Shown here: in pieces, positions 41,495 to 49,677 of the stretch
Layout of the letters: every line of letters starts with the position of its first letter
Position numbering within the stretch: the stretch's first letter is position 1
Source: Pseudarthrobacter oxydans
Lineage (GTDB): Bacteria; Actinomycetota; Actinomycetes; Actinomycetales; Micrococcaceae
NCBI RefSeq assembly: GCF_030812335.1
Contig: NZ_JAUSSN010000013.1
Location: 86,056 to 150,055 of the forward strand
Direction: 5' to 3'
Length of the DNA: 64,000 bases
The notes under the pieces: model-generated
The model's database searches: none
What the model saw: only the letters and a program-made list of their open reading frames with translations
Told to the model about the DNA's origin: nothing
Translations under genes and position numbers: made by a program

Positions 41495-42101
41495 CGTACA
41501 GGTCCTCCACGGTGATGTTGACGGTTCCGGCGCCAATGCCGACGCCGGCCGGAATCGCGTTGCTGATCTCGTGTCGCAGCACCTCCGCCATGAGGGGGAT
41601 GTCGATGCCCGGGGCTGCGGCCACCCGAAGATTGACTATGAGGCGAGGGCCGGCAGTGGTGGCGTTGCCAGCGGTTCCGGACGGGTCGTCTTCACCGGCG
41701 ATGCTGGAGGCGGCCGGGCGTATTTCGATGCGGCAGCGTCGTGAGTGGACCCCGGGGATCGCTGCCGCCGCGAACCGGACGAGGGAGCTCAGGGCCTGTT
41801 CGCTGATCTCCGTGGTGCCGTTGTCTGCGCTGCGCAGGAGGATTCTGCTGCCGCGGCGGACTTCCGCGCGGGCCACATCCATGATGGCGTCTTTGATCCC
41901 GGGGCCGGGTTTCAGCGCGGGATCGTGCACGTCGCTTTCGCGCAGTGCACGGGTTTCTTCACTGAGTCTTTCCAGCCGGGTTCTGGCGGTCTGGCAATGG
42001 TCGCACTGTTCCTCGTGTGCGGTGGGAGGCCGCTCGATGGTGGCCCAGATGCTGTCGATGCTGCGGCCGCAGCCGAGCCGGGGGACGTCGTCTAACGCCA
42101 T
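41487..42101 (-). CDS. Anti-sigma zinc-finger and Asp23-like fusion protein
   Basis: A 204-aa protein. Residues 11-36 carry Cys11, His29, Cys33 and Cys36 (AHEEQCDHC), the C-n-H-x3-C-x2-C pattern of zinc-binding anti-sigma factors. Residues 75-204 are Asp23/Gls24-like (FAAAAIPGVHSRRCRIEIRP, then PRLIVNLRVAAAPGIDIPLM, ending GTVNITVEDLYDV). Its ATG overlaps the end of the sigma-factor gene by 10 bp, the typical sigma/anti-sigma arrangement. No transmembrane helix is seen, so it would be a soluble anti-sigma factor. The fusion is unusual and suggests that Asp23 assembly is coupled to sigma release. Confidence 0.75.
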   Translation of the reverse strand: MALDDVPRLGCGRSIDSIWATIERPPTAHEEQCDHCQTARTRLERLSEETRALRESDVHDPALKPGPGIKDAIMDVARAEVRRGSRILLRSADNGTTEISEQALSSLVRFAAAAIPGVHSRRCRIEIRPAASSIAGEDDPSGTAGNATTAGPRLIVNLRVAAAPGIDIPLMAEVLRHEISNAIPAGVGIGAGTVNITVEDLYDV

Positions 42102-42682
42102 TGGCTCATCCCTTCTGCTATCTGGTGGCGTGCCCGGGCGAGTGTGCCGCGAACTGCTGTCGGGCTGATCTTCAGTGTGACACCGATCTCGGCGTAACTG
42201 CGTCCGTGCATTTCCCGGAGCAGCCAGCAGGCCCGTTGTGCCGGGGGAAGCGTCTTCAGGAGTGCGGTCAGGCCGTCCTGTTCGGCGGACCATTCAGCCT
42301 CGTGGGCCGGATCCCATCCGACCGAACGGGCGCGGGCTCCCGGAATGGCGTCCATGTCGTCCGAGTCGACGATGCTTTCGGCATGGGCGGACCGCTTGCG
42401 CAACACGTCCAGGCACTTGTTGGTCGCCAGCCGGTAGATCCAGCCACCGAACGCGTCGGCATCAGCGAGCATGGGCAGACCACACCAGCTCGTGGTGAGA
42501 GTCTCCTGCACGATGTCTTCGGCTTCGCCGCGGTCGTTGAGCATCCGGTACGCCAGCCGAAAGAGTCTGTACTGATACGTGAGCACCAGGTGTTCGAATG
42601 CTGCCAGGTCGCCGTCCTGGGCGCGGGCGACGATGCTCCCCTCGTCCAGGTCCGGTTCGAAGCCGGGGCCGTGATCACCCAT
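42092..42682 (-). CDS. ECF-type RNA polymerase sigma factor
   Basis: A 196-aa sigma-70 family protein. Region 2: FEHLVLTYQYRLFRLAYRML, then GEAEDIVQETLTTSWCGLPM and FGGWIYRLATNKCLDVLRKR. Region 4: LLKTLPPAQRACWLLREMHG, then RSYAEIGVTLKISPTAVRGT. Start at ATG 42682 (MGDHGPGFE); a longer frame is disfavoured. It is the first gene of its operon and lies divergent to the main Asp23/AmaP operon, so both are probably its targets (inference). Confidence 0.92.
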   Translation of the reverse strand: MGDHGPGFEPDLDEGSIVARAQDGDLAAFEHLVLTYQYRLFRLAYRMLNDRGEAEDIVQETLTTSWCGLPMLADADAFGGWIYRLATNKCLDVLRKRSAHAESIVDSDDMDAIPGARARSVGWDPAHEAEWSAEQDGLTALLKTLPPAQRACWLLREMHGRSYAEIGVTLKISPTAVRGTLARARHQIAEGMSQWR

Positions 42683-42748
42683 TCGCTGTCCATCCCGTCC
42701 GGTGACTTGCCGGTGTCTGGCCCAATATGCCACAGCCAGGCAGCGCCG

Positions 42749-42807
42749 GGAACCGTCAGGAGGTTCCGTTGCCCACTGGGGAAAATAATCCGTGCCGTCA
42801 CGTGACG
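42749..42807. promoter_or_regulatory. Divergent regulatory region with two inverted repeats
   Basis: GGAACC (42749) and GGTTCC (42762) form an inverted repeat that offers a GGAAC-type ECF -35 element on each strand. About 30 bp further lies the palindrome CGTCACGTGACG (42796-42807). Both sit between the sigma-factor operon and the Asp23 operon. No matching -10 element at canonical spacing was identified, so promoter status is tentative. Confidence 0.4.
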
Positions 42808-42873
42808 ATTCCTATTGGGTTTCGTCTTTATCGGTGTAAGTACGATCACCAGTCCCCCGAGGAGATGTTTTCC

Positions 42874-43344
42874 ATGACAGAGACACCCAAAACCCCCGGA
42901 GTTGCCAGCGGCGGCGCACTGGAACAAGTGAAGGCGAGGGACGCACTGCACACCGATCGCGGCGACACCACAATCGAGGAAACCGTAGTGCAGAAGCTGG
43001 CCGGCATCGCCACCCGCGAGGTTCCCGGTGTCTTCGCCATGGGCAGTGCCGGCCGGCGGGCGTTCAGCGCCCTGACCGAACGCATTCCCGGTTCCCAGAC
43101 CAACGTCAGCGGCGGCGTCACCGTGGAAAAGGGCGAACGCCAGGCCGCCATCGATGTCTCCATCGTCATCGACTACGGGTTCTCCGTGGTGGAGGTCAGC
43201 CAGGCGATCCGCCGCAACATCATCCAGTCCGTTGAGCGCGCCACCGGATTGGAAGTGCTGGAAGTGAACATCAACGTCACCGACGTTCACCTGCCCGAAG
43301 AGGAACACGACGAACAGCAGGTCCCGAAGACCCAGCTGCAGTAA
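42874..43344 (+). CDS. Asp23/Gls24-family envelope stress response protein
   Basis: A 156-aa protein with a full Asp23 domain: TTIEETVVQKLAGIATREVP, then GVFAMGS and GVTVEKGERQAAIDVSIVID, YGFSVVEVSQAIRRNIIQSV and VLEVNINVTDVHLPEEE. The ATG at 42874 is 7-8 nt after GAGGAG; an ATG at 42865 is too close to it. It is the first gene of a five-gene operon that ends with AmaP. In Staphylococcus, Asp23 is a membrane-anchored cell-wall stress protein. Confidence 0.94.
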   Translation: MTETPKTPGVASGGALEQVKARDALHTDRGDTTIEETVVQKLAGIATREVPGVFAMGSAGRRAFSALTERIPGSQTNVSGGVTVEKGERQAAIDVSIVIDYGFSVVEVSQAIRRNIIQSVERATGLEVLEVNINVTDVHLPEEEHDEQQVPKTQLQ

Positions 43345-43396
43345 CCACCTGTCATTGTGTCCCCTGCCAGGAAATACCGGTCGTTGAGGAAAAGGG

Positions 43397-43582
43397 ATGG
43401 CTATGTCTACTACACGTTGGTGCGTGACCATAGGTCTCGTACTGGGAATCGTTTTGGGCTTCGGCGGCTGGCTGGCTCTCCTGGCCACGGTGGTCCTCGG
43501 ATTCATTGGACTGCTGGTCGGCCGGGTCGCGGAAGGAAAACTCGATGTACAGGCCCTGTTCGGTAGAGCATCGAGCCGATGA
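43397..43582 (+). CDS. Small DUF2273-like membrane protein (61 aa)
   Basis: Two close hydrophobic stretches (CVTIGLVLGIVLGFGGWLAL and LLATVVLGFIGLLVGRVAEG) and a short cytoplasmic tail match the DUF2273 partner found in Asp23/AmaP operons. A GAGGAAAAGGG ribosome-binding site precedes the ATG. The stop overlaps the next start by 4 bp. Confidence 0.85.
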   Translation: MAMSTTRWCVTIGLVLGIVLGFGGWLALLATVVLGFIGLLVGRVAEGKLDVQALFGRASSR

Positions 43583-44049
43583 ACCCGCCAGGAGCCCACG
43601 CTCTGCCCCTGCCCGGGGACGGGGCCGGGGACGGGGCCGGGGCCAGGGCCAGGGCCGGGGCCGGGGACAGCGTCCCGGGCTTCGTCGAGACGGGCACACG
43701 AGGGCACACTGTCCTTGCGGCCAGGGTGATCGAGAAAATCGCCGCCCAGGTCGCGAGCGACGAATCCTCCGCCGGCGGTTCCTCCGGCGGATTCCTGGGC
43801 ATCGGAACCCGTGCTGATCTCTCCGCCCGGCCGAAGGCATCCGTGGTGATCACCGGGAACATCGCGACTCTCAGCGTCGAAGTCGGGATGCTGTATCCGG
43901 TGCCGCTACGCCAGGCCACCGAGGAACTGCGCCGCCGGATCGCGACCCGGGTGACCGAGTTGACCGGAGTAGACGTCCGGCAGGTCGACATCAGGATCGC
44001 GTGGCTGACCACCGGAACCGACACCAACGGACGAAGGAAGCTGCTGTGA
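43579..44049 (+). CDS. Asp23/Gls24-family protein with low-complexity N-terminus
   Basis: A 156-aa protein. Residues 1-32 are Gly/Ala/Asp/Arg-rich, from a DNA stretch of near-perfect GGGGCC/GGGACG repeats (43612-43670) that may vary in length. The rest is an Asp23 domain: GHTVLAARVIEKIAAQVASD, then VITGNIATLSVEVGMLYPVP and LRRRIATRVTELTGVDVRQV. It overlaps both neighbours (ATGA, GTGA). Second Asp23 paralogue of this operon. Confidence 0.85.
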   Translation: MNPPGAHALPLPGDGAGDGAGARARAGAGDSVPGFVETGTRGHTVLAARVIEKIAAQVASDESSAGGSSGGFLGIGTRADLSARPKASVVITGNIATLSVEVGMLYPVPLRQATEELRRRIATRVTELTGVDVRQVDIRIAWLTTGTDTNGRRKLL

Positions 44050-44633
44050 GCCGGCACGACCAACGGTCCACGCGCCTGAGGCACCGGCCCAGCCGCGCTA
44101 TCCCGGCCCTTATCGCCGGAATACTGCTCCTGGCCGCCGGCGCCGCGCTGGTCTGGCTGAGCGTCACCCGGCTGGTCAACGGGTCGTGGCCGACCGTGCT
44201 GCAGGGACCAAGCGACTGGCTCGCCGCACTGGCATGGAATGACACCGCCGTGCGGCAGATCGGGATAGCCGCCGTCGTCGCAGGAGTCATCCTGTTACTC
44301 TGCGCCATTATTCCGGGAGGGTTCAGTGCCCTCACCATCGATGATTCGGGCACGGGCGCCGGCGACGAGGCGCCACCGGTGCGGGAGCAGGAGATAGTGA
44401 TGACCCGCCGCGCCGTCGCCCACCTGGCCAAGGCCCGGTGCGTGCAGATCGACGGCGTCGGCTCGGCTTCCGCGACAGCCACCACGCGGCGCGTACACCT
44501 GAACGTGACGACTTCGCTGCACGAGCCTGGGGACCTGCGCCAGAGGATCACCGACGCCGTCCGGGCCCGTCTCGAAGAAAGCGGGCTCTCGCCGGTGCCG
44601 CAGGTTACCGCCACGGTCCGGTCCAGGGACTAG
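44046..44633 (+). CDS. DUF6286 domain-containing membrane protein
   Basis: A 195-aa protein starting at GTG 44046 inside the previous stop. Two transmembrane helices (AIPALIAGILLLAAGAALVW; IGIAAVVAGVILLLCAIIPG) flank a short external loop. The cytoplasmic C-terminal domain (MTRRAVAHLAKARCVQIDGV, then RRVHLNVTTSLHEPGDLRQR) is AmaP/DUF6286-like. It is typical of actinobacterial Asp23 operons, probably as a second membrane anchor. Confidence 0.85.
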   Translation: MSRHDQRSTRLRHRPSRAIPALIAGILLLAAGAALVWLSVTRLVNGSWPTVLQGPSDWLAALAWNDTAVRQIGIAAVVAGVILLLCAIIPGGFSALTIDDSGTGAGDEAPPVREQEIVMTRRAVAHLAKARCVQIDGVGSASATATTRRVHLNVTTSLHEPGDLRQRITDAVRARLEESGLSPVPQVTATVRSRD

Positions 44634-44681
44634 GACCGTTCGTGCACGCGCCCACCGCGACTACTTGAAGGATGGCTTCCG

Positions 44682-45299
44682 ATGAGGCAGAACGCAGGAA
44701 CCCTGAACCGGACTTGGCTGGCAATTCTCGGCATCCTTTGCCTGGCCGCGGGCACCGCGCTGCTCCTGCAGACGAACGGGACACTGCAAACTCTCCTCAG
44801 CACCGCCCCCGCATGGCAGTCCGTCGTCACCGGTGATTTGCAGGCATTCCTCGCGCAGCCGTGGGTGGCGGCCACCGTACTGGTCATCGGAGTCATCATC
44901 GGGGTCCTGGGGCTGCTGTGGATCATCGCCCAGATCCCGAGAAAGAACAGGGCAGGCGCCTACCGCCTCCACGACGACGGCAGCCAGGGGTTCACGCTCT
45001 GCGACCCGTCCGTCCTCGCCGCCGCCGTCGAAAAGCAGATCAACACCCTGCCCGGTGTCGTCACGTCCGCGGCCCTGCTGCGGGGAACCGCCAGGGCCCC
45101 CGACCTGACCCTGAAGGTGACGGTCAATGACAGGGCGGACGTCCGGGACGTCATCCACCGCATCCAAACAACCACCCTGCCGGAGCTCTCCAGCGCCCTG
45201 GAGGCGCCCCTGCAGAGCAGCCGGCTGCAGATCGACGTCAGCGGACGAACCCAAAGCACCGGAACCGTTGTGCATTCCACCGGCACCGTCGTCTATTAA
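44682..45299 (+). CDS. amaP: Alkaline-shock membrane anchor protein (AmaP-like)
   Basis: A 205-aa protein: two transmembrane helices (LAILGILCLAAGTALLLQTN; VAATVLVIGVIIGVLGLLWI) enclosing an external loop, then a cytoplasmic domain (GFTLCDPSVLAAAVEKQINT, then LPGVVTSAALLRGTARAPDL). The topology matches AmaP, which recruits Asp23 to the membrane. It is the last gene of the operon, with a 48-bp gap from the DUF6286 gene. Confidence 0.85.
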   Translation: MRQNAGTLNRTWLAILGILCLAAGTALLLQTNGTLQTLLSTAPAWQSVVTGDLQAFLAQPWVAATVLVIGVIIGVLGLLWIIAQIPRKNRAGAYRLHDDGSQGFTLCDPSVLAAAVEKQINTLPGVVTSAALLRGTARAPDLTLKVTVNDRADVRDVIHRIQTTTLPELSSALEAPLQSSRLQIDVSGRTQSTGTVVHSTGTVVY

Positions 45300-45375
45300 C
45301 AAGTGATCCATGCGGGCGGCGGAGCGCCCCGGCGCATCGGAAGCAAGCAAGGTTGCTGCCTCGAGTGCTTCGCGT

Positions 45376-45810
45376 TTACGATCCCAGCGCCGTGTCAGCA
45401 GCGCGCGCCATCTGGTGGCCAAGAGTCAAAACCCGGCGAGGCAGGCCCTCCGGAGGCAAGTCAGCTGCCGCCAGGACCGATTCGTCGTCCGCACCCCCGT
45501 GGTGCGCCGCGGCGCCAGGATTGTCCGCAGCACCGGGCTCGTGCGCAAGGCCATTCAAATCCCAGGACCGCATTCCCGGGTTGCTGGGGAGAACAGCGGA
45601 CCACACCGCCTCCACCGTCGCGATGGCCGCGGTGGCCCCCGTTGGTCCCGAAACCAGCCATCCGTCGCTGGTGGCGGCCACCTTGGGGGCCCCGGGCCAG
45701 GTTTGGCAGATGGCGTTGACCGTTTGGGCGACAATGAGGTGCTGCCGCATCGTTCGGTTCGACCCCAGTACGGGGTCGCTCACAACTTTTCGTCCGCACG
45801 CGCCGCACAT
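45376..45810 (-). CDS. Small protein with N-terminal Cys-x-x-Cys motif (144 aa)
   Basis: MCGACGRKVVSDPVLG gives one CxxC pair (possible half zinc-ribbon). RTMRQHLIVAQTVNAICQTW, then GWLVSGPTGATAAIATVEAV and WSAVLPSN look like a compact folded domain, followed by a low-complexity tail. An AGGAAGGGA ribosome-binding site lies upstream of the ATG. It is 15 bp downstream of the last SDR gene and may belong to the same transcript. No known family. Confidence 0.6.
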   Translation of the reverse strand: MCGACGRKVVSDPVLGSNRTMRQHLIVAQTVNAICQTWPGAPKVAATSDGWLVSGPTGATAAIATVEAVWSAVLPSNPGMRSWDLNGLAHEPGAADNPGAAAHHGGADDESVLAAADLPPEGLPRRVLTLGHQMARAADTALGS

Positions 45811-45825
45811 GTGAGGTGTCCCTTC

Positions 45826-46548
45826 CTAGGGCATGACGTCGCCGGAATTTGGCCCCAGCGTCTGGCCGACATACAGGTTGCCTCCCGGATCGCTGGCGAG
45901 AAGCAGCGCCGTAGGCGCCACTTCGGCCGGAAGGCCGAAGCGCAGCAGCGGCAGTCCCGCACGCTTCGCCGTTTTCCAGTCCTCGGAAATTCCTTCAACC
46001 AGGGGCGTCTCAATAGGGCCGGGGGCGATGCTGTTGACCAGTACGTTGTCGCCGGCGGTTTCCAGGGCCAGAGCCTTGGTCAGTCCGACGACCCCGGCTT
46101 TGGCAGCACTGTAGTGGCTGAGCCCGGTTCCGCCTTTGATGGCCAGCTGGGAGGCGATGTTGATGATGCGGCCCCACTTCTGCTGCCGCATCTCCCCCAC
46201 CACCTCCCGGCAGCACAGGAAGACACCTGTCAGGTCAACCGAAATCGTCTCGTTCCACATGGCCAGGGTCATGTCTTCCAGGCGTGATTCGGTCAGCAGG
46301 CCCGCGCTGTTCACCAGAATATCGATGCTCCCGAGCTGGGCGCGTGCGGCGGCGAAGGCGCCCCTCACACTCGCCTCGTCTGAGACGTCGACGGCGATGG
46401 TTCCCGCCACACCCGACCGGTCCAGGACAGCCACTCTGTCGCCGTTGGCGGTGAAGGCTTCGGCGATGGCCCTGCCGATGCCGCTGGCTCCGCCTGTGAC
46501 CACTACGCCCCGGCCCTCTGCGGCACGCGGGGCTTCTGGGTTGTTCAT
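45826..46548 (-). CDS. SDR-family oxidoreductase
   Basis: A 240-aa classical SDR: VVVTGGASGIGRAIAEAFTA (cofactor motif), then VDVSDEASVRGAF, LVNSAGLLTE in place of NNAG, IINIASQLAIKGG (Ser) and HYSAAKAGVVGLTKALALET (Tyr-Lys). The C-terminus is short and ends YVGQTLGPNSGDVMP. NAD(P)-dependent; substrate unknown. It is the fifth gene of the putative LacI-controlled operon. Confidence 0.93.
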   Translation of the reverse strand: MNNPEAPRAAEGRGVVVTGGASGIGRAIAEAFTANGDRVAVLDRSGVAGTIAVDVSDEASVRGAFAAARAQLGSIDILVNSAGLLTESRLEDMTLAMWNETISVDLTGVFLCCREVVGEMRQQKWGRIINIASQLAIKGGTGLSHYSAAKAGVVGLTKALALETAGDNVLVNSIAPGPIETPLVEGISEDWKTAKRAGLPLLRFGLPAEVAPTALLLASDPGGNLYVGQTLGPNSGDVMP

Positions 46549-46567
46549 TCTTGTCCTTCCATGGCCA

Positions 46568-47335
46568 TCAGGCGCGCATCTTGATGGTGAGGCCGCCGTC
46601 GACTATCAGGGACTGGCCGGTGATGTAAGAGGCGTCCTCGGAGGTCAGGAAGCCGATCACGCTGGCGACCTCCTCGGGCCGTCCGACCCGGCCCCACGGG
46701 ATTTCCAGCCCGGCGCGTTGCAGCCCCTCAGGACCCAGCGAGTTGACCGGGTCCAGGGACTGGGGCGTCTCGATGAGTCCGGGAATCACGGCGTTGGCGC
46801 GGATGCCGCGCGGTCCCAGCTCGGCGGCTACGCTGCGGATCAACCCGAGTACGCCGGCCTTGGCGGCCGCGTAATGGGCATGCTCCTCCCACCCGTAGAC
46901 TCCTCCGGCAATGGAGGACACGGCCACCATCGCTCCGCCGCCGGTCATCCGCGCGGACCCCGCCCGCAGGGTCCGCAGTACGCCGGTAAGGTCGACGTCG
47001 AGCATGTCGTCCCAGCGCTCATCCGTCATCTCGCCCAGGGGCGAGTTGCGCAGAATTCCTGCGTTGGCCACCGCGTAGTCCAAACGGCCGTACTCCGCCA
47101 GGGCGCGTTCGGCGAACGCATCCACGGACGGTGTGCTGCGGACATCCACTTCATGGACGACTCCCTGGCCGCCTGCGTCCGTCACCAGGCGGAGGGTTTC
47201 CTCCGGGTCGTGCGGGTCACCGGGAAAGGTGCCGATCACCGAATGCACGCCCCGGTGGGCGTAATGGACGGCGACGGACCGTCCAATGCCGCTGGCCGCC
47301 CCGGTGATCACGGCCACCCTCGTTTCCGGTGTCAT
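46568..47335 (-). CDS. SDR-family oxidoreductase
   Basis: A 255-aa classical SDR: VAVITGAASGIGRSVAVHYA, VANAGILRN, VAVSSIAGGVYGWEEHAHYA (Ser and Tyr), AAKAGVLGLIRSVAAELGPR (Lys), and the usual YITGQSLIVDGGLTI ending. It begins with an ATG that overlaps the MFS stop (ATGA). It is distinct from the neighbouring SDR, so the two probably catalyse separate steps of one pathway. Confidence 0.93.
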   Translation of the reverse strand: MTPETRVAVITGAASGIGRSVAVHYAHRGVHSVIGTFPGDPHDPEETLRLVTDAGGQGVVHEVDVRSTPSVDAFAERALAEYGRLDYAVANAGILRNSPLGEMTDERWDDMLDVDLTGVLRTLRAGSARMTGGGAMVAVSSIAGGVYGWEEHAHYAAAKAGVLGLIRSVAAELGPRGIRANAVIPGLIETPQSLDPVNSLGPEGLQRAGLEIPWGRVGRPEEVASVIGFLTSEDASYITGQSLIVDGGLTIKMRA

Positions 47336-48726
47336 GCTTCCACCTCGTGCGGGTGGTCCTCGAGCAGGGCCTCGACCGGGGGCTTCGCGGCGATCATCAG
47401 GAGGCCGGAGAACAGCGTTCCGGCGGCGCCGACCCACAGGGCTGCAGCACCGGTTCCTGCGCTGGCGGCCGCCAGCGTGAACAGGAACCCGCCGAGAATG
47501 GTGCCGGGCTGGCTCATTGCGCCGATGAAGGCGGTGCCGGTGGCACGGCAGCTGACCGGGTAGCACTCGGCCATGAAGTACTGGATCGCGGCGTAGGGTC
47601 CGACCAGGAAGAACAGTCCGGCACCGTAGGTTGCGATGATCATGAAGGGGCTGGTGGCGATGGGGCTGAGCATGATGGTGAACGAAATGCCGGAGAGAAT
47701 CCAGCCGCCGATGATGGTCCGCTTCCGGCCGATCTTGTCCCCGAGCCATCCGTGGAAGACGTAGCCGAAGTAGGCCAGCATGTTGATGACGATCAGCATC
47801 CAGAAGGCATCGGTGAGTTCCACACCCTTGGCGTTTTTCAGGACGGAGCTGCCGAGAATGCTGAAGATCAGGATGCCGAAGAAGTTGAAGATCCAGGCCA
47901 GTGAGAAGACGATCGTGTTCCGGCGCAGGTGCGGCTCCCAGATGCGCTTGAGCGGGGCAGCGGAAGAGTGTTCGACGCCGAAGGCGCGGGCCAGGGAGTG
48001 GGCTTCTTCGGTCTTGCCGCTCTTCTCAAGTTCGGTCAGCTTGTGGTGCAGCTCGAACTGCGGCGTCTCCTTGAGCTTCTTGGCAATGACCCACACGATG
48101 ATCACGGCCGGAACGGTTGCCATGAGATAGAGGGCCCGCCAGCCAAGGGACGGAAGGAAGACGAGGGCGAGGGCACTGGCGAGCAGGAAGCCCAGCGGCC
48201 AGCCGCCCTGGATGAAGGAGTAGTGGAAGCCGGGGCGCTTGCGCTTATCGGCGACTTCGGTGACCTGATAAACCTCGTTCATGTAGGTAGCATTGACGGC
48301 CTGCTCGGAGAATCCGAGCCCGCCGAAGGAACGCACCAGCACGAGCAGGCCGTTGCTGAGGAACGGGATTCCGGTCGGGATCAGGGCCGTCAGAGCGGAG
48401 ACGATGGCCGTTCCGCCGACGGTGGTCATCATGCCCTTGCGGCGGCCGAGCCGGTCAATGACCGGGCCGATGCCGAAGCAGACGATCGCGGTGCCGACGG
48501 CGATCCAGGTATTGATCGCATAGGCTTCGGATTCGGTCCAACCGAACTCTTCCTGCATGGCCGGCAGGAGGGTGCCGAAAAGTCCGAAGTCGAACACGGC
48601 GACGGTCCAGGCACACAGGGCCAGCACGGTGGCGGTGGTTGTGTGGTGCTTGGAGAATGTCGGGAAGCGGCGCTTCTCGTTGGGGGCGGGTTGCGTCAGG
48701 TCGACGGCGGGCTGCTGGGTGGTCAT
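47332..48726 (-). CDS. MFS transporter (metabolite:H+ symporter type)
   Basis: A 464-aa permease with 12 predicted helices. The loop 2-3 motif GPVIDRLGRRKGMM and its repeat HGWLGDKIGRKRTIIGGW mark the two halves. It lacks obvious drug-efflux motifs and resembles sugar/aromatic-acid symporters (SHS/AAHS type). Its ATG overlaps the stop of the deacetylase-like gene (TAATG), so it is translationally coupled. It probably imports the substrate of the operon. Confidence 0.92.
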   Translation of the reverse strand: MTTQQPAVDLTQPAPNEKRRFPTFSKHHTTTATVLALCAWTVAVFDFGLFGTLLPAMQEEFGWTESEAYAINTWIAVGTAIVCFGIGPVIDRLGRRKGMMTTVGGTAIVSALTALIPTGIPFLSNGLLVLVRSFGGLGFSEQAVNATYMNEVYQVTEVADKRKRPGFHYSFIQGGWPLGFLLASALALVFLPSLGWRALYLMATVPAVIIVWVIAKKLKETPQFELHHKLTELEKSGKTEEAHSLARAFGVEHSSAAPLKRIWEPHLRRNTIVFSLAWIFNFFGILIFSILGSSVLKNAKGVELTDAFWMLIVINMLAYFGYVFHGWLGDKIGRKRTIIGGWILSGISFTIMLSPIATSPFMIIATYGAGLFFLVGPYAAIQYFMAECYPVSCRATGTAFIGAMSQPGTILGGFLFTLAAASAGTGAAALWVGAAGTLFSGLLMIAAKPPVEALLEDHPHEVEA

Positions 48727-49613
48727 TACTGGTTTTCCTTTCGGGGGCTGCGTGCGAGGAAGGAGTCCGCGATCTGGTCGAAGGTGAGCCAGCTGACGCC
48801 CTCGTGGGAGTTGATGTGTTCGATGAGGCGTTCGAGCATGAGCAGGACCTGGGGGCGGCCCGAGACATCCGGGTGGATCGTCATGGTGAAGGCCGCCTGG
48901 TCCATTTCGCGGTATACCCAGTCGAACTGGTCGCGCCACATTTGTTCGATGTCCCGGGGGCTGACGAAGCCGTGGGAGTTCGGGGCCGCCTTGATGAACA
49001 TCATGGGAGGAAGGTCGTCCAGGTACCAGTTGGCGGGGATTTCGACGAGGTCGGTTTCCTTGCCCCGGACAAGCGGCTCCATCCAGGTCTCGGCGGCCTT
49101 GGTGTAGTCGATCTTCTTCCAGCTGTCACCGACGCGCACGTAGTAGGGCTCGAAATCGCGGTGCATCAGGGAGTGGTCGTACTTGATCCCGCGTTCGAGG
49201 AGGATCTCGTTGGTGACCGGGGAAAACTCCCACCAGGGAGCGACGTAGCCGGTGGGGCGACGGCCGGAGACCTTTTCGATGAGTTCGATCGACCGGTCCA
49301 GGATGGCCGTCTCCTGCTCGCGGGTCATGGCGATGGGGTTTTCGTGCGAGTATCCGTGCACTCCGATTTCGTGCCCCGCGTCCACGATCATCCGGGTCAG
49401 GTCCGGGAAGGTCTCGATCGAGTGGCCGGGCACGAACCATGTGGCGGGCAGGCCGTACTTCTCGAAGAGACGGATGAGACGCGGGCCGCCGACCTCGCCG
49501 CTGAACAGGCCACGTGAGATATCGCACGGGGAATCCTCGCCCCCGTAGGAGCCGAGCATTCCGGCCACGGCGTCCACGTCCACGCCGAATGCGACTTGGA
49601 TGTCCTTGGTCAT
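48726..49613 (-). CDS. Polysaccharide deacetylase-family (CE4, HpPgdA/cyclic imidase-like) hydrolase
   Basis: A 295-aa NodB-fold protein: VAFGVDVDAVAGMLGSYGGE (Asp pair of motif 1), GLPATWFVPGHSIETFPDLT, then GHEIGVHGYSHENP (His-x4-His of motif 2), GYVAPWWEFS and a late TMTIHPDVSGRPQ. The layout matches the HpPgdA/PuuE branch, whose members include cyclic imidases and allantoinases rather than chitin deacetylases. With an asparaginase upstream, hydrolysis of a cyclic imide or hydantoin followed by amide cleavage is a reasonable inference. AAAGGTGG precedes the ATG. Confidence 0.88.
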   Translation of the reverse strand: MTKDIQVAFGVDVDAVAGMLGSYGGEDSPCDISRGLFSGEVGGPRLIRLFEKYGLPATWFVPGHSIETFPDLTRMIVDAGHEIGVHGYSHENPIAMTREQETAILDRSIELIEKVSGRRPTGYVAPWWEFSPVTNEILLERGIKYDHSLMHRDFEPYYVRVGDSWKKIDYTKAAETWMEPLVRGKETDLVEIPANWYLDDLPPMMFIKAAPNSHGFVSPRDIEQMWRDQFDWVYREMDQAAFTMTIHPDVSGRPQVLLMLERLIEHINSHEGVSWLTFDQIADSFLARSPRKENQ

Positions 49614-49677
49614 GGGATCCACCTTTCATTGCGTTTTTGTTGAGGTTTTGTTGGTGCGGTTTTGGTTAGAGGTGAAA

